61,608 nt of DNA from Nitrosomonas communis (GTDB lineage Bacteria; Pseudomonadota; Gammaproteobacteria; Burkholderiales; Nitrosomonadaceae), in contig NZ_JAGFJM010000078.1 of NCBI RefSeq assembly GCF_024102715.1, positions 1-61,608 on the forward strand, written 5' to 3'. The notes under the pieces are model-generated. The model searched no databases. It was not told where the DNA came from and saw only the letters and a list, made by a program, of their open reading frames with translations. A program made the translations under genes and the position numbers. Each line of letters begins with the position of its first letter. The stretch's first letter is position 1. Of this stretch, positions 48,501 to 58,786 are shown one piece after another.

Positions 48501-48953
48501 GCCCCTAATGTCATGAAAGGCTATTACCTGATCGACTCACCTGGACAGGTTATACCACCAGCAGACGGCTGGTATGACACGGGCGACATCGTCGAAATCG
48601 ACGGGGAAGGTTATCTCTTTATCAAAGGACGTGCCAAACGCTTCGCCAAGATCGGTGGTGAAATGGTTTCCTTGACTGCAGTAGAAGAATACGTCAGCAA
48701 GCTATGGCCAGATTACGCCCACGCCGTGGTGCAGATTCCCGATGCCAAAAAAGGAGAGCAACTGGTTCTAATTACCACCAACCCTGCTGCCAATCGAAAT
48801 GATCTGATTAATTACGCCCAGGAACAGGGTATGGGAGAGCTGAATATCCCCAGAACCATTCTAGTCATCGATGAAATACCTGTTCTGGGCACTGGAAAAA
48901 CAGATTATGTTACCCTCCACGATTGGGTTCTGAAGCAGAAAACCAATCTTTGA
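45516..48953 (+). CDS. aas: LplT-PlsC-acyl-ACP synthetase fusion (phospholipid repair)
   Basis: One 1145-residue protein joins three activities of 2-acyl-lysophospholipid repair. Residues 1-425 are an MFS flippase like LplT (FLTQFLGALNDNVFKNALVI, about twelve helices). Residues 430-620 are a PlsC acyltransferase (NHLSFLDAI and FPEGRLTQTG). Residues 640-1145 are an acyl-ACP synthetase of the AMP-binding family (VLFTSGSEGAPKGVVLSH, GYGATETAP, YDTGDIVEID, and a C-terminal GTGKTDY lysine). In E. coli lplT and aas are separate genes. The ATG at 45516 gives the family N-terminus. It is convergent with der. Confidence 0.93.
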   Translation: MDQNQWQLLATKRFLPFFLTQFLGALNDNVFKNALVILITYATIDSAGFSSQIMVTLAAAIFILPFFLFSATAGQLADKWNKAKLISIVKSIEILLMGSAAVGFLLGNTIFLLCILFLMGTQSAFFGPLKYGILPDHLQDHELISGNALIEAGTFLSILLGTILGGLLILAENGIAIISVLVIIAAVSGWLASLFIPSTKPASPEIKIGYNLLNETGTILQYIRQDTIIFRSILGISWFWLFGAAFLSQFPLFAKEILRGDEQVVTLFLVVFSIGIGIGSLLCNKLLKSEIAATYTPLGILGMTLFTVDLFFASSNILPLQGEELIGAIAFLDSFAHWRILLDLLAISICGGIYVVPLYALVQHCSEAPHRARVIAGNNIINALFMVIAALGISLMLASDFTVTEVFLAIAILNGLVAVYIASLLPQALVKSILQGIFHIFYRLEIKGLENYQKAGEKTLIIANHLSFLDAILLSISIPAPLCFAINMHIARRWWIRPFLFLADTVTIDPAKPMSTRLLIEKVRSGQKVVIFPEGRLTQTGSLMKVYEGPAIIADKSNALLLPISISGAQYTPFSRLKGRIRLRWFPKISLTCMPPESFDLPPQIQGKRRRRLASIKLYDIMTTMMFQSNELKQTLFQSLLDATAIHGRKHIIAEDIERMTLSYMQLITRSFILGNSLRRLTQPGENVGVLLPNMSSTLICFFALQAFGRIPAMLNFSVSKKNLVGACQLAQIKSVITSKRFIETAKLTDMIDELRKQHVTICYLEDIRQHLHWWNKLTGYLAGWVPHLYYRLTSPSQNAAATAVVLFTSGSEGAPKGVVLSHINLQANRFQVSAVIDFGPTDIVFNALPIFHSFGLTGGTLLPILSGIKTFLYPSPLHYRAIPELVYDTNATLLFGTDTFLAGYARYANPYDFYSLRYVFAGAEKLKESTRRTWSENFGVRIFEGYGATETAPILSINTPMHNRAGSVGRLLPGIHYQLEKIPAIKNGGKLLVCAPNVMKGYYLIDSPGQVIPPADGWYDTGDIVEIDGEGYLFIKGRAKRFAKIGGEMVSLTAVEEYVSKLWPDYAHAVVQIPDAKKGEQLVLITTNPAANRNDLINYAQEQGMGELNIPRTILVIDEIPVLGTGKTDYVTLHDWVLKQKTNL

Positions 48954-48991
48954 GCAATGGGTTTCGGAATTGATCTTTCTGGAGACGATTC

Positions 48992-50398
48992 TCATCGGCC
49001 ATATTTTTTCCGATTGCGGCGGCGACGGTTATGCGCACGCCTGGCTTCTTCTTCAGTCAGTGGCGCAGGTTTTTTATTAGCGTAAGGATTGTAGCCTGTC
49101 CTGAACTCTACGCGTAACGGTGTCCCTTCCAGTCGGAAGGTTTCACGAAACATGTTTTCCAGATAACGGCGGTAAGTTTCTGGCACATGATTCAGCATGC
49201 TGCCATGAACGATGATCAAGGGAGGATTGCATCCTCCCTGGTGAGCATAGCGCAATTTGGGACGAGACATGCCTCCCCGCGGAGGAGATTGCTTTGCCAC
49301 CGCCGCCAGCAAAGCACGTGTCAGCTTGGGTGTGGGCAGGTCGGCCATTGCCGCGGCATAAGCGGCGTTAATCGAAGGAAACAATCCTCTTATGCCGCTT
49401 CCATGCAGCGCAGAAATATAGTGATACTTAGCAAAATCAAGAAACGAAAACCTTCGTGCGATCTCGCGTTTGATAGCATCCCTCTGATAATCATCTAGCC
49501 CATCCCATTTGTTGATCGCAATAACCAAGGCTCTGCCTGTTTCCAGAATAAAGCCGGCGATATGCGTATCCTGATCGGAAATATCATTTCTTGCATCGAG
49601 TACCAGAACCACCACATTTGCATCCTCGATTGCTTGCAGTGTTTTGATGACCGAGAACTTCTCTATCGTTTCAAATACTTTGCCGCGACGGCGTAAACCT
49701 GCAGTATCGATCAAAGTGTAATGCTGCTGATGGTACTCAAAATCAATATAAATACTGTCTCTGGTCGTACCCGGCTGATCAAAAGCAATTACCCGTTCTT
49801 CACCCAGCAGGGTATTGATCAGTGTTGACTTTCCTACATTAGGTCGCCCAACGATAGCGATTTTGGGATATTTTTCTGCTCTCGCTTCAATTTCTTCTGA
49901 CTCAGTGAGAAAACCAGCTAAAGCAAGCTCGACCAGTTCACCCACATGATCCCCATGTATCGCTGAAATAGCACAGGGCTCACCCAGACCTAGTTCATAA
50001 AATTCCGAGGTGACGATAGCTGTTCTCATTCCTTCAGTTTTATTCACTACCAGCAGAATTTTGCGACCCGTTTGCCGCAGATGCTCAGCAATAATTTTGT
50101 CATGCGGCGTTAATCCTTGCCGACCATCGACCACAAACAAAACGACATCCGCCTCATCCACTGCCTGTAATGTCTGCCTCGCCATCGCATGCAGCACGCC
50201 CGATTTCACCACCGGTTCAAAACCACCTGTATCTACCACGATATAAGACTTATCACCGATCCGGCCATGCCCATAATGCCGGTCGCGCGTCAACCCTGGG
50301 ATATCTGCCACAATCGCATCACGCGTGCGCGTAAGACGATTAAACAGTGTTGACTTACCGACGTTGGGACGCCCAACCAGCACAAGCGTAGGTTTCAT
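48992..50398 (-). CDS. der: Ribosome biogenesis GTPase Der (EngA)
   Basis: Der is a double GTPase needed for 50S ribosome assembly. Two G domains are visible, each with GRPNVGKST (residues 8-16 and about 183-191), DTGGF or DTAGL, and NKTEG or NKWDG. A KH-like C-terminal domain follows, ending in a basic tail rich in Arg and Lys ([16 protein letters not shown]). The 468-residue length is normal. It is the last gene of the ndk-to-der cluster. Confidence 0.97.
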   Translation of the reverse strand: MKPTLVLVGRPNVGKSTLFNRLTRTRDAIVADIPGLTRDRHYGHGRIGDKSYIVVDTGGFEPVVKSGVLHAMARQTLQAVDEADVVLFVVDGRQGLTPHDKIIAEHLRQTGRKILLVVNKTEGMRTAIVTSEFYELGLGEPCAISAIHGDHVGELVELALAGFLTESEEIEARAEKYPKIAIVGRPNVGKSTLINTLLGEERVIAFDQPGTTRDSIYIDFEYHQQHYTLIDTAGLRRRGKVFETIEKFSVIKTLQAIEDANVVVLVLDARNDISDQDTHIAGFILETGRALVIAINKWDGLDDYQRDAIKREIARRFSFLDFAKYHYISALHGSGIRGLFPSINAAYAAAMADLPTPKLTRALLAAVAKQSPPRGGMSRPKLRYAHQGGCNPPLIIVHGSMLNHVPETYRRYLENMFRETFRLEGTPLRVEFRTGYNPYANKKPAPLTEEEARRAHNRRRRNRKKYGR

Positions 50399-50497
50399 GA
50401 TGACAGGATTATAATGGCTGAAGAATGCATGCTTTCATCCATGACTGGAAGGAAGCACGTTTGAAATTTACCGTGAAAAGTGTATTAAAAACAATCG

Positions 50498-51694
50498 CTA
50501 CTGCGCAGCAAAAGCATAGATTGCGCCATTAGCGGTTTGTACCACAAAACCCTCAGGAATATATTCCGGGCGGCTCAGAATCGCGCTGCCATCCGTGGCA
50601 GCTCGTGCGACTAGACTACCATCGTGACGCTTGAGCAAAGAGACATGACCTTCTGAATCAGCTACTGCCAAAAGTGCACCAGGAATAACCAATGGCGCAG
50701 ATAATTTGCGGCTCCCCAGTTTAGTCTGCTTCCACATCATAGTCCCACTTCTTTTATCATAAGCCACGATTGCGCCGCGATCTTCACTGACATAGACATT
50801 ATTGCTATCCATGGCAAGGCCAACATTGCTGGAAGCATCTCTCGCCCAAATCTGATTACCGTCAGTGACATCATGACAGGCGATACGCCCATTATAGGCG
50901 ACAGCACAAACCTGTTGATCATCAATAACGGGTTGACCAGCGATATCCGTCATCCGTTCCAGCTCGGTTACTCCGCGTGGTTGCGACACTGTCGCCTCCC
51001 AGCCTACATTACCATTCAGTAAATTCATGGCTACCAGTTTGCCACCGGCTAATCCAGCAAATACAGCCCCTCGGGAAATTAACACGCTGGCAAAATTTCT
51101 CATCGTCAAGGCTGGCGTAGGCCCTTGATAAATCCATTTGCGCTTACCATCAGCAGCGTCTAAACCAAAGATTCTGCCATCCCCACTCCGCACGATGACA
51201 ACGCCATCATCGACCTGGGGCGAGCTTAATACTTCGCTGGTCACACGCGCTTTCCACAACTCATTACCCATTTCGTCAAATGCGAGCACCTCACCCTTAA
51301 ATGTTCCGAGCAGGATCATGCCATGACCAGCACCTACCCCCCCTGATAACTTATGCTCGGTCTCTACCTGCCACATCTCTTTTCCATTAACAGGATCAAG
51401 GCGAGTCAGCCGTCCTTTTGCATCAGCAGCATAGATCGCTCCATTTTCATAAACGGGGGAAAATACGGCAATTTTGCTCTTACTCATGGCAAGTTGCCAT
51501 AATAGCGGTATCTCAGGTGCTGCTTTTAATGCAGCAATTTCTTCTTGATCAACTTCAACTTCCTCTTCATTACTCAGCAGATCAACAAGATTACTTATTC
51601 CCAGATCACCAACACTTGCGCATCCAGTCAAGCAGACCAACCCTGCCAACAATACGCAGCATCGTAAAAAAGAACCGCTCACTCTAAGCAACAC
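50498..51694 (-). CDS. bamB: Outer membrane assembly lipoprotein BamB
   Basis: BamB is the beta-propeller lipoprotein of the BAM complex that inserts outer membrane proteins. A signal peptide ends in the lipobox LTGC, and the rest has PQQ-like propeller repeats (GRLTRLDPVNGKEMWQVET, DGRIFGLDAADGKRKWIYQG, GAIVAYDKRSGTMMWKQTKL). The GTG at 51694 has GGAG six bases before it and gives a normal signal peptide; the ATG at 51724 would add ten residues. It follows yfgM. Confidence 0.94.
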   Translation of the reverse strand: MLLRVSGSFLRCCVLLAGLVCLTGCASVGDLGISNLVDLLSNEEEVEVDQEEIAALKAAPEIPLLWQLAMSKSKIAVFSPVYENGAIYAADAKGRLTRLDPVNGKEMWQVETEHKLSGGVGAGHGMILLGTFKGEVLAFDEMGNELWKARVTSEVLSSPQVDDGVVIVRSGDGRIFGLDAADGKRKWIYQGPTPALTMRNFASVLISRGAVFAGLAGGKLVAMNLLNGNVGWEATVSQPRGVTELERMTDIAGQPVIDDQQVCAVAYNGRIACHDVTDGNQIWARDASSNVGLAMDSNNVYVSEDRGAIVAYDKRSGTMMWKQTKLGSRKLSAPLVIPGALLAVADSEGHVSLLKRHDGSLVARAATDGSAILSRPEYIPEGFVVQTANGAIYAFAAQ

Positions 51695-51724
51695 AAGATA
51701 CTCCAAACACAAATTGATGATCAC

Positions 51725-52375
51725 CTACTGCTTGTTCTCTCTCAAAGCATCCAGCTTCATCTGGATAATATTCTGATAAGCGCCGCCCTGACTACTGCTC
51801 AATTTATCGCTTGCATGTTGATAAGCAACCCGTGCTTCGGCTATTTTCCCTGATGCCGCCAGGATATCCCCTTTCAAGTCAGCATAAAGCCCCGTAAATG
51901 ATGCGCCATGCTGCACATTCAGCAAATTCAAAGCTTCATTATATTTTTTTTCATCCAACAAGACGCCGGCCAAGCGTAAGCGCGCAATATCCTTTATTTC
52001 TGGTTCCTTGCTCATATCCAGAATCCACTGCAATTTACTTTTCGCCTCCACTAATTTGCCTGCTTGTGCATTTACCTGCGCAGCAATCAGGGCTGCACGC
52101 GAGGCATAGCCACTGGCAGGGTAACCTTCTACCAACAAATGGGCAGCATCATTGATCTTTGCAGGATCACTGTTTTTCTCAACTTGTTGTTGCAATACCG
52201 CAAACAAATCAGCAGCCTGGTGCGCTTGTTGATTTTTATAATAATTCCATAGCTGCGTGCCGGCGATCGCCGCAATCAGGGTCGTGACCACAATAATCAC
52301 TGTATTACCATGCGACGCCCACCAAGCCTTGAGCCCGTCTATTCCTTCCTGTTCTTCCGGATTATAAGCTGCCAT
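51725..52375 (-). CDS. yfgM: YfgM-family membrane protein
   Basis: In E. coli YfgM is an ancillary subunit of the SecYEG translocon that works with periplasmic chaperones. The 216-residue protein starts MAAYNPEEQEGIDGLKAWWA. It has one membrane helix at about 24-44 (NTVIIVVTTLIAAIAGTQLW) and a periplasmic TPR-like domain. It sits between hisS and bamB as in most beta- and gammaproteobacteria. Confidence 0.92.
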   Translation of the reverse strand: MAAYNPEEQEGIDGLKAWWASHGNTVIIVVTTLIAAIAGTQLWNYYKNQQAHQAADLFAVLQQQVEKNSDPAKINDAAHLLVEGYPASGYASRAALIAAQVNAQAGKLVEAKSKLQWILDMSKEPEIKDIARLRLAGVLLDEKKYNEALNLLNVQHGASFTGLYADLKGDILAASGKIAEARVAYQHASDKLSSSQGGAYQNIIQMKLDALRENKQ

Positions 52376-52405
52376 TTTCTTAGTCTGTCTAGAGATAATT
52401 AACTA

Positions 52406-53662
52406 TTAAATTCGTCTGAGTAGCGAACCAGCTTCCGCTAACCCCACCCTCACCTGCTCTGCTGCCTCACGCAATGGTTTGATACTCACTTCACCCTCTT
52501 TTGCTTCATCATCACCAATAATGACAGCAAAACGAGCGCCGCTGGCATCCGCTTTTTTCATTTGTGATTTGAAACTGCCACCTCCGCAATGCAAAATAGC
52601 GCTTAGCCCTTCATTACGAAACCATTCCACTGCTTTCCAGGAAAAACTCGTTGCGATTTCTCCCTGATGGACGACATAAATATCGACAGCCGGTTTGGGT
52701 ATTTCGTTTTCAGCCATCAAAGCAAGAATTCGTTCAATTCCCATCGCAAACCCACAAGCAGGTGCTGACTTTCCACCCATTTGTGCGATTAACCCATCAT
52801 AACGCCCTCCTGCGCATATCGTCCCTTGGGCGCCGAGCTTATCCGTCACCCACTCGAATACGGTGCGATTGTAATAATCCAATCCCCTCACTAGTTGGAG
52901 ATTAATTTCAAAATCCACACCCTGATCGTGCAGCAACCGCTGCAGCGCTTCAAAATGCTTAAGTGAATCCTCATCCAGATCATCCAATAGCCGGGGTGCA
53001 CCAGCCAAGATTTCGCGCATGAGTGGATTCTTGCTATCCAGGATGCGCAGTGGATTGCTATGCATGCGGCGGCGGGCATCCTCATCCAGATCATCCTGAT
53101 GCTGTTCAAAATACTTAATGAGCCTCGCCCGGTAAATGGCGCGTGCTTCGGTGCTGCCAAGTGTGCCAATTTCCAGGCGCACACCTGAAATACCCAATTG
53201 ACGCCACAGCCGCGCGCACATAATGATCAACTCTGCATCGATATCAGCGTCTGCATAGCCCAGCGCCTCCACGCCAACCTGATGGAATTGCCGGTAACGC
53301 CCTTTTTGCGGACGTTCATGCCGAAACATCGGCCCATAGTAATACAATCTCTGCGGCCCTGCATAAAGCAGATTATGCTCAAGTACGGCACGCACGCAGG
53401 AAGCCGTTCCTTCCGGGCGCAATGTCAGGCTGTCTCCATTAAGATGATCCACAAATGTGTACATCTCTTTTTCGACGATATCAGTCACCGCACCGATCGA
53501 ACGCGTGAATAAATCGGTCTGTTCGACTATCGGGGTACGGATATTGCGATAACCATACCCGGCCAGCCAGGCACGCACAGCATCCTCGAAAAACTCCCAG
53601 CGATGGCTTTCATCCGGCAGGATATCATTCATCCCGCGAATCGCCTGAATCAAACTAGACAT
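52406..53662 (-). CDS. hisS: Histidyl-tRNA synthetase
   Basis: It charges tRNA-His. The class II signatures are [20 protein letters not shown] (motif 2), [16 protein letters not shown] (histidine-specific loop) and [14 protein letters not shown] (motif 3). The ATG at 53662 gives [16 protein letters not shown], the usual opening, and 418 residues. It overlaps the ispG end by 8 bases. The longer frame from 53722 would overlap ispG much further and is not used. Confidence 0.96.
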   Translation of the reverse strand: MSSLIQAIRGMNDILPDESHRWEFFEDAVRAWLAGYGYRNIRTPIVEQTDLFTRSIGAVTDIVEKEMYTFVDHLNGDSLTLRPEGTASCVRAVLEHNLLYAGPQRLYYYGPMFRHERPQKGRYRQFHQVGVEALGYADADIDAELIIMCARLWRQLGISGVRLEIGTLGSTEARAIYRARLIKYFEQHQDDLDEDARRRMHSNPLRILDSKNPLMREILAGAPRLLDDLDEDSLKHFEALQRLLHDQGVDFEINLQLVRGLDYYNRTVFEWVTDKLGAQGTICAGGRYDGLIAQMGGKSAPACGFAMGIERILALMAENEIPKPAVDIYVVHQGEIATSFSWKAVEWFRNEGLSAILHCGGGSFKSQMKKADASGARFAVIIGDDEAKEGEVSIKPLREAAEQVRVGLAEAGSLLRRI

Positions 53663-54899
53663 GAGCTGATTTTCTTTGATACTTGGTGCGCACATATTCA
53701 TCAACGATGTGACGGAATTCACCCGCGATGTTGTCCCCTTTCAGAGTAACCGTCTTTTGGCCATCCACATAAACCGGCGCCACTGGATTTTCCCCTGAAC
53801 CAGGCAGGCTAATGCCAATATTGGCATGCTTACTCTCTCCCGGGCCGTTGACCACACAGCCCATCACCGCCAGCGTCATGTTTTCTACACCATCGTATTG
53901 CTCGCGCCAAGTGGTCATTTGCTCGCGCACATAAGCCTGAATACTTTCTGCTAACTCTTGAAAATAAGTGCTGGTCGTCCGCCCGCAACCTGGACAAGCT
54001 GCTACCAGTGGAACAAATGCCCGCAAACCCATAGTCTGCAAAATTTCCTGCGCCACGATAACTTCACGCGTGCGATCTCCTCCCGGCTCAGGCGTCAGTG
54101 AGATGCGTATGGTATCGCCGATTCCTTCAAACAGCAGCACTGCCAATGCCGCAGTCGATGCCACGATCCCTTTCGACCCCATCCCTGCTTCTGTCAGCCC
54201 CAGGTGCAGTGCATAATCACACTGCGCCGCCAGTTCCCGATAGACTGCGATTAAGTCCTGTACGCCACTTACCTTGCAGGACAATACGATGTGATCCCGC
54301 GGCAATCCAAGCTCCTCCGCTTTGGCTGCGCTTTCCAAGGCAGAAGTTATGAGCGCCTTACGCATTACATAACCCGCATCCATCGGCTCAGCCGATCGAG
54401 CATTTTCATCCATCACGCGCGCCAGCATTTCCGGATCCAAGCTGCCCCAATTGACACCGATGCGTACTGGCTTATCGTATTTACATGCGGTCTCGATCAA
54501 CGTGGCAAACTGCTCGTCACGCTTCTTGCCATGACCTACATTGCCTGGATTGATACGGTACTTAGCTAATGCTCTAGCGCACTCAGGATAGGCAGTCAGT
54601 AATTTGTGGCCATTAAAATGAAAATCACCCACCAGCGGCACATGACAGTCCATATCGTCCAATCTTGCACGAATTGCTGGCACTGCACTGGCTGCTTCCG
54701 CAGTATTGACTGTAATCCGCACCAGCTCTGAGCCAGCACGCGCCAATTGCGCAACCTGTATGGCAGTTGCCACTTCGTCTGCAGTATCGGTATTGGTCAT
54801 TGATTGCACAATGACAGGCGCATCCCCGCCAATTATGATTGAACCTACGCGAACCCCAACACTTTTGTGTCGCGGTAAAGAAATATTGTTTTGTGACAT
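53655..54899 (-). CDS. ispG: 4-hydroxy-3-methylbut-2-enyl diphosphate synthase (IspG)
   Basis: This [4Fe-4S] enzyme of the MEP isoprenoid pathway turns MEcPP into HMBPP. The cluster cysteines lie in [13 protein letters not shown] and [18 protein letters not shown]. The N-terminal TIM barrel begins [20 protein letters not shown]. The 414-residue length is typical of the proteobacterial form. It overlaps hisS by 8 bases and lies 51 bases after rodZ. Confidence 0.97.
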   Translation of the reverse strand: MSQNNISLPRHKSVGVRVGSIIIGGDAPVIVQSMTNTDTADEVATAIQVAQLARAGSELVRITVNTAEAASAVPAIRARLDDMDCHVPLVGDFHFNGHKLLTAYPECARALAKYRINPGNVGHGKKRDEQFATLIETACKYDKPVRIGVNWGSLDPEMLARVMDENARSAEPMDAGYVMRKALITSALESAAKAEELGLPRDHIVLSCKVSGVQDLIAVYRELAAQCDYALHLGLTEAGMGSKGIVASTAALAVLLFEGIGDTIRISLTPEPGGDRTREVIVAQEILQTMGLRAFVPLVAACPGCGRTTSTYFQELAESIQAYVREQMTTWREQYDGVENMTLAVMGCVVNGPGESKHANIGISLPGSGENPVAPVYVDGQKTVTLKGDNIAGEFRHIVDEYVRTKYQRKSAHV

Positions 54900-54950
54900 T
54901 ATTCTATCAAGCCTGAAAAAGAACTAAAAATTTGATCAACAACACAAGAA

Positions 54951-55985
54951 TTATTCGAGTGAAAAACGCGCCACATCATCGCCTTTCCGGGTATAAGGTG
55001 TCAGATCAACCAGCTTGCCATTGTAAGTAAGATTCACGCCGCTGGCATTACCAATCACCAAATATAAAGGAGGATTCCCTGTTATTACTTGTTCCGTCCC
55101 TTTGGCATTCGTTTTGACAAAAATTACTTTTTTATTACTGTCTTTTATCTCAACCCATGAGTCCTTGGAAAATATAAAATGCAGTGTTTTTTCGCTGCCC
55201 CCCATCGTCTCGCTCACAATTGGCTCGCCCACGGGCGGCGTGACCGGCGCGGAGTCAATTTCTAATGGACTCTTCTCTGAAAATTCCAGCATACCTGCGC
55301 CACGCGCAGGAGCTGAAGGCGTCTGAGGCAGCAATAATTCCATCGTCGCCTGATCATTTTCAGTTTGCAAATCGACCGCAGCATTTGCATCAATATCATG
55401 CTTTATAATCAGATCCCGCTCCTGCCCCCAATCTCCCTCCTGATAAACGCCATAGCCCAGCAAAGCCAGAACTAAGCCTATAGCTAGCAGCCATGCGCCA
55501 CGCCCCTCACCACCTCGCTTCGACAAAACCAGTGGAACCGTCTTTTCTTGCTTTGCAGGGTGCTGCTGCACAAGCACAGGAGCAGATTGAGTCAATAAAC
55601 GCAGCAAAGAATTGGTGTCAAGCTGCAGCAAACTTCCATAATTACGAACAAAGCCGCGCAAAAATACCCCGGAAGGAAGCTTACTGTAATCTTCTTCCTC
55701 AATAGCATTCACTTGTTGTACTGATAATCGTAATCGCCGCGCCACCTCGCCCACACTCAAGCCACGCTTCAGTCTTTCAGCACGTAATAACTGCCCGTAG
55801 CCAACTACTGCCTTAACCTCTTCTTTGGTGTTATGCTCAGCAGGTTTCTGACTAGGCGCCTCCATATTGGCTACAGGCGCATCAGCCTGTACCAGAGCGT
55901 TTTCGTGAGCGCTGCTATCAGAAACAATTTGCTCCTGTAGACTCGCATTCCCTGCTTTTTGACTATTTTTATCACTATCGTGCAT
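54951..55985 (-). CDS. rodZ: Cytoskeleton protein RodZ
   Basis: RodZ links MreB to the wall-synthesis machinery and helps keep rod shape. The cytoplasmic HTH_25 domain is at about 65-135 (GQLLRAERLKRGLSVGEVAR). One membrane helix follows at about 168-186 (GAWLLAIGLVLALLGYGVY), then a Pro-rich linker and a periplasmic DUF4115 domain (HFIFSKDSWVEIKDSNKK). Its start overlaps the pilW stop by 11 bases. Confidence 0.93.
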   Translation of the reverse strand: MHDSDKNSQKAGNASLQEQIVSDSSAHENALVQADAPVANMEAPSQKPAEHNTKEEVKAVVGYGQLLRAERLKRGLSVGEVARRLRLSVQQVNAIEEEDYSKLPSGVFLRGFVRNYGSLLQLDTNSLLRLLTQSAPVLVQQHPAKQEKTVPLVLSKRGGEGRGAWLLAIGLVLALLGYGVYQEGDWGQERDLIIKHDIDANAAVDLQTENDQATMELLLPQTPSAPARGAGMLEFSEKSPLEIDSAPVTPPVGEPIVSETMGGSEKTLHFIFSKDSWVEIKDSNKKVIFVKTNAKGTEQVITGNPPLYLVIGNASGVNLTYNGKLVDLTPYTRKGDDVARFSLE

Positions 55986-56769
55986 GATTTAATCTACCCT
56001 CACGCAGCGCTATTGCCTCACTAGAATCCGGAAAACGCCTTTGTAACTGAAAAGCGTAACTAGCCTCGGCCTGATGATCGCTAATTGCACGTTCAATTTG
56101 AATCGCTAACCATAAACTTTCTGGCGCAGGTGGATAAGTCTGCATATAGGAAGTAATGTTTGCTTTAGCTGCTCTGAGATCACCTCGCTTGAAATCAATC
56201 TCAATTAACCCGAGTACTGCCAGCGGATAGTGAGGACGAATTACCAGGGCTTTCTGAAAGAAGGCATAAGCACGCTCGAATTCATTCCGCTTAAGCACAC
56301 AAATTCCTGCATTTGAGTATGTTTTTTCGGGCATTTCGTAAAGTGGATCTCTTAATGCACTCATAAAATGATCCACCGCCAGCTCCATCTGTTCAGGTTG
56401 GCGCTGGCAAAGAAACCAGCCAAAGTTATTGTGAACATCGGAATCGTTGGGAGCAATTCTGAGTGCATGCTCAAAGTTCCCGCGCGCGCGTTCATTTTCG
56501 CGCAAGTCCATATACACTAAGCCGAGTACATTATAGGCAGGCGCATACTCCGGGCTTGACCGTAACGCGATTTCTGCTTCCTCTATTGCTACCCGATACT
56601 GCCCACGGCGGTAATATTGCCCAGCGAGTTCTGCATGAATTTTTGCGCTTTGTTGTGCTCTCTTTCTTGCTTCTTCCGATAGCTGTGCCGTCTCCTTGAC
56701 AGGTGACTGCGCACATCCCGCTGCTACCATGAGAGACATGCCTACCATACCAGCGAGCACCTTTTTCAT
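55975..56769 (-). CDS. pilW: Type IV pilus biogenesis lipoprotein PilW/PilF
   Basis: This TPR lipoprotein assembles or stabilises the PilQ secretin. A signal peptide ends in the lipobox VAAGC at about 15-19, followed by about five TPR units ([40 protein letters not shown]). The 264-residue length is normal. It overlaps the rlmN stop in ATGA and the rodZ start, so it is translationally coupled on both sides. Confidence 0.94.
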   Translation of the reverse strand: MKKVLAGMVGMSLMVAAGCAQSPVKETAQLSEEARKRAQQSAKIHAELAGQYYRRGQYRVAIEEAEIALRSSPEYAPAYNVLGLVYMDLRENERARGNFEHALRIAPNDSDVHNNFGWFLCQRQPEQMELAVDHFMSALRDPLYEMPEKTYSNAGICVLKRNEFERAYAFFQKALVIRPHYPLAVLGLIEIDFKRGDLRAAKANITSYMQTYPPAPESLWLAIQIERAISDHQAEASYAFQLQRRFPDSSEAIALREGRLNHAR

Positions 56770-57920
56770 CCAGTTGCCCTTGTCATGCTGCGACTTGTTC
56801 GCCGTGTTTTATCTAGCACCTGACCAGCCAATTGACCGCAAGCTGCATCAATATCATCGCCACGTGTTTTACGCACTGTCGTCACGAGACCTGCTTGCAT
56901 CAGTACATCACGAAAAATCCGAATCGCTTCCGCTGAGGAACGCTCATAACCCGAGCCAGAAAAAGAATTAAACGGGATTAGATTCAGTTTACAAGGAATT
57001 CTTTTTACTAGCCGCACCAGCTCATGCGCATGCTCGACTTTGTCATTCACGCCGTCAAGCATGACATATTCAAAGGTAATGAAATCTCTTGGTGCAGCTT
57101 GCAGATAACGCTCACAGGCAGCTAACAACATTTTAATTGGATACTTCTTGTTAATCGGCACCAACTGATCGCGCAAGGCATCGTTGGGCGCATGTAACGA
57201 AACTGCTAGAGCGACGGGACAGCGCTCACGCAACCGGTCCATCGCAGGCACCAGGCCGGAAGTACTGACCGTCACTCTCCGCCTGGACAAGCCATAAGCG
57301 CCGTCATCCAGCATCAAATCGAGTGCCGTCACGACATTCTCAAAATTGGCCAAGGGCTCACCCATACCCATCAGGACAACATTGCTGATCATACGACTGG
57401 CGCTCTTTTTCTGCTCATGCGCTCTTGCATTGATAAAACTTTCCGGCACAAAACAAGCTTCATGATCACTTTCAGTTTTGAGCATCTTGTTTGCCCACCA
57501 TAACTGACCAATGATCTCTGCAACCGTTAGATTACGATTAAAACCTTGCCTGCCGGTTGAACAAAAACTGCACGCCAGCGCGCACCCTACCTGGCTGGAA
57601 ATGCAGAGCGTGCCACGATTGACTTCCGGAATAAAAACCATCTCTACCGCATTGCCAGCTCCCGTTGACAACAACCATTTGCGGGTGCCGTCTGCAGCAA
57701 TATGATCGTTAATGACCTCGGGTGATTGAATAGTAGCGAGCGTTGCGAGTTTCTCGCGGAATGCTTTCGCCAGATCACTCATCTCAGCAAAATCTGACAT
57801 GCCCAATTGATGTATCCAGCGTAACAGCTGTTTCGCCCGATAGGGTTTTTCTCCTATCTCCATGCAAAAACGCGTTAAACCAATTGCATCAAAATCAAGC
57901 AAATTAATCGCCATATTCAT
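56766..57920 (-). CDS. rlmN: 23S rRNA / tRNA adenine-C2 methyltransferase RlmN
   Basis: This radical-SAM enzyme methylates C2 of A2503 in 23S rRNA and A37 in some tRNAs. The CX3CX2C cluster motif is [41 protein letters not shown] and [12 protein letters not shown] are other signatures. The ATG at 57920 gives 384 residues, the E. coli length; an ATG two codons later is equally possible. The frame reaching back to 57986 would overlap ndk and is not used. Confidence 0.95.
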   Translation of the reverse strand: MNMAINLLDFDAIGLTRFCMEIGEKPYRAKQLLRWIHQLGMSDFAEMSDLAKAFREKLATLATIQSPEVINDHIAADGTRKWLLSTGAGNAVEMVFIPEVNRGTLCISSQVGCALACSFCSTGRQGFNRNLTVAEIIGQLWWANKMLKTESDHEACFVPESFINARAHEQKKSASRMISNVVLMGMGEPLANFENVVTALDLMLDDGAYGLSRRRVTVSTSGLVPAMDRLRERCPVALAVSLHAPNDALRDQLVPINKKYPIKMLLAACERYLQAAPRDFITFEYVMLDGVNDKVEHAHELVRLVKRIPCKLNLIPFNSFSGSGYERSSAEAIRIFRDVLMQAGLVTTVRKTRGDDIDAACGQLAGQVLDKTRRTSRSMTRATG

Positions 57921-57949
57921 ACCCGGGTTCACATAACTGCATACTATTT

Positions 57950-58375
57950 TCAGCGCGAATAAATATCCAGCGTGGGGAAAAAGCAAGCGATCTCCACTGC
58001 CGCTGTCTCAGGCGCATCGGAGCCATGTACCGCATTCGCATCGATATTTTCTGCGAAATCAGCCCGAATGGTTCCTTTTTCAGCTTTCTGCGGATCTGTC
58101 GCTCCCATTAATTCACGATTCTTGCTGATCGCATTCTCTCCTTCAAGCACTTGCACCATAACAGGTCCAGAAGTCATAAATTCAACCAGATCATTGAAAA
58201 AAGGACGCCCACGATGAACCGCATAGAAAGTCTCGGCTTCCGTGCGTGATAGCTGCATCATACGGGCAGCGATAATTTTTAAGCCAGCTGCCTCAAATCT
58301 TGCATAAATCTGACCAATGACATTTTTTGCAACTGCATCCGGTTTAATAATAGACAGCGTTCTTTCAACAGTCAT
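57950..58375 (-). CDS. ndk: Nucleoside diphosphate kinase
   Basis: It balances nucleoside triphosphates by ping-pong phosphate transfer. The phospho-His is in the [10 protein letters not shown] motif and the N-terminus reads [20 protein letters not shown]. The length is 141 residues, the standard size. It is the first gene of the ndk-rlmN-pilW-rodZ-ispG-hisS-yfgM-bamB-der cluster. Confidence 0.97.
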   Translation of the reverse strand: MTVERTLSIIKPDAVAKNVIGQIYARFEAAGLKIIAARMMQLSRTEAETFYAVHRGRPFFNDLVEFMTSGPVMVQVLEGENAISKNRELMGATDPQKAEKGTIRADFAENIDANAVHGSDAPETAAVEIACFFPTLDIYSR

Positions 58376-58527
58376 TCAATACCCCATGAAATTAACAGAT
58401 TAAAATAAAGAGGTATTCTAACAAAAAATGAATATCCTGATTTTGGAAAAGAGCGCTTAAGACAAGATGTTATGAATAACCAACTAATCAAGCACAACTT
58501 GTTCAGCACGTTAGCGTATCTTCAGTA

Positions 58528-58557
58528 TTGACAATTAGCTCGACAGAAAAGGATAAT
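58528..58557 (+). promoter_or_regulatory. Sigma-70 promoter upstream of the aminotransferase gene
   Basis: A perfect TTGACA at 58528-58533 and GATAAT at 58552-58557 are separated by 18 bases. Transcription from about 58564 would give a leader of roughly 220 bases before the ATG at 58787. The leader contains a frame of 50 codons (from 58561) that matches nothing known and starts at or before the predicted start site, so it is not called a gene. No other gene is seen in 58376-58786; the ndk promoter should lie close to 58376-58450. Confidence 0.55.
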
Positions 58558-58786
58558 GTCATGATTCTAAAAAGAAAGCGCTCTGGATTGCTGCTGATTG
58601 GCATCTCTCAACCTTGCATTCCTCTGAATTTGGCACCTAAATATCAGATACATTCACGGTATTATTGTTCCCATCATGAGCTAAACGCAACGATAACATC
58701 TCTCAACTAAAAAGCCCTTTGATTCCGCAAGACTCAACCATGTTTTTTCAACATTTCACCTACAACCTTGCCATGGAGTTTAGTTT

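Noticed and set aside
53663-53722. N-terminal extension of hisS
   Set aside because: The family start is [16 protein letters not shown]; the extra 20 residues lie inside ispG.
58561-58710. 50-codon frame before the aminotransferase gene
   Set aside because: Its ATG sits at or before the predicted transcript start, it has no ribosome site, and it resembles nothing.
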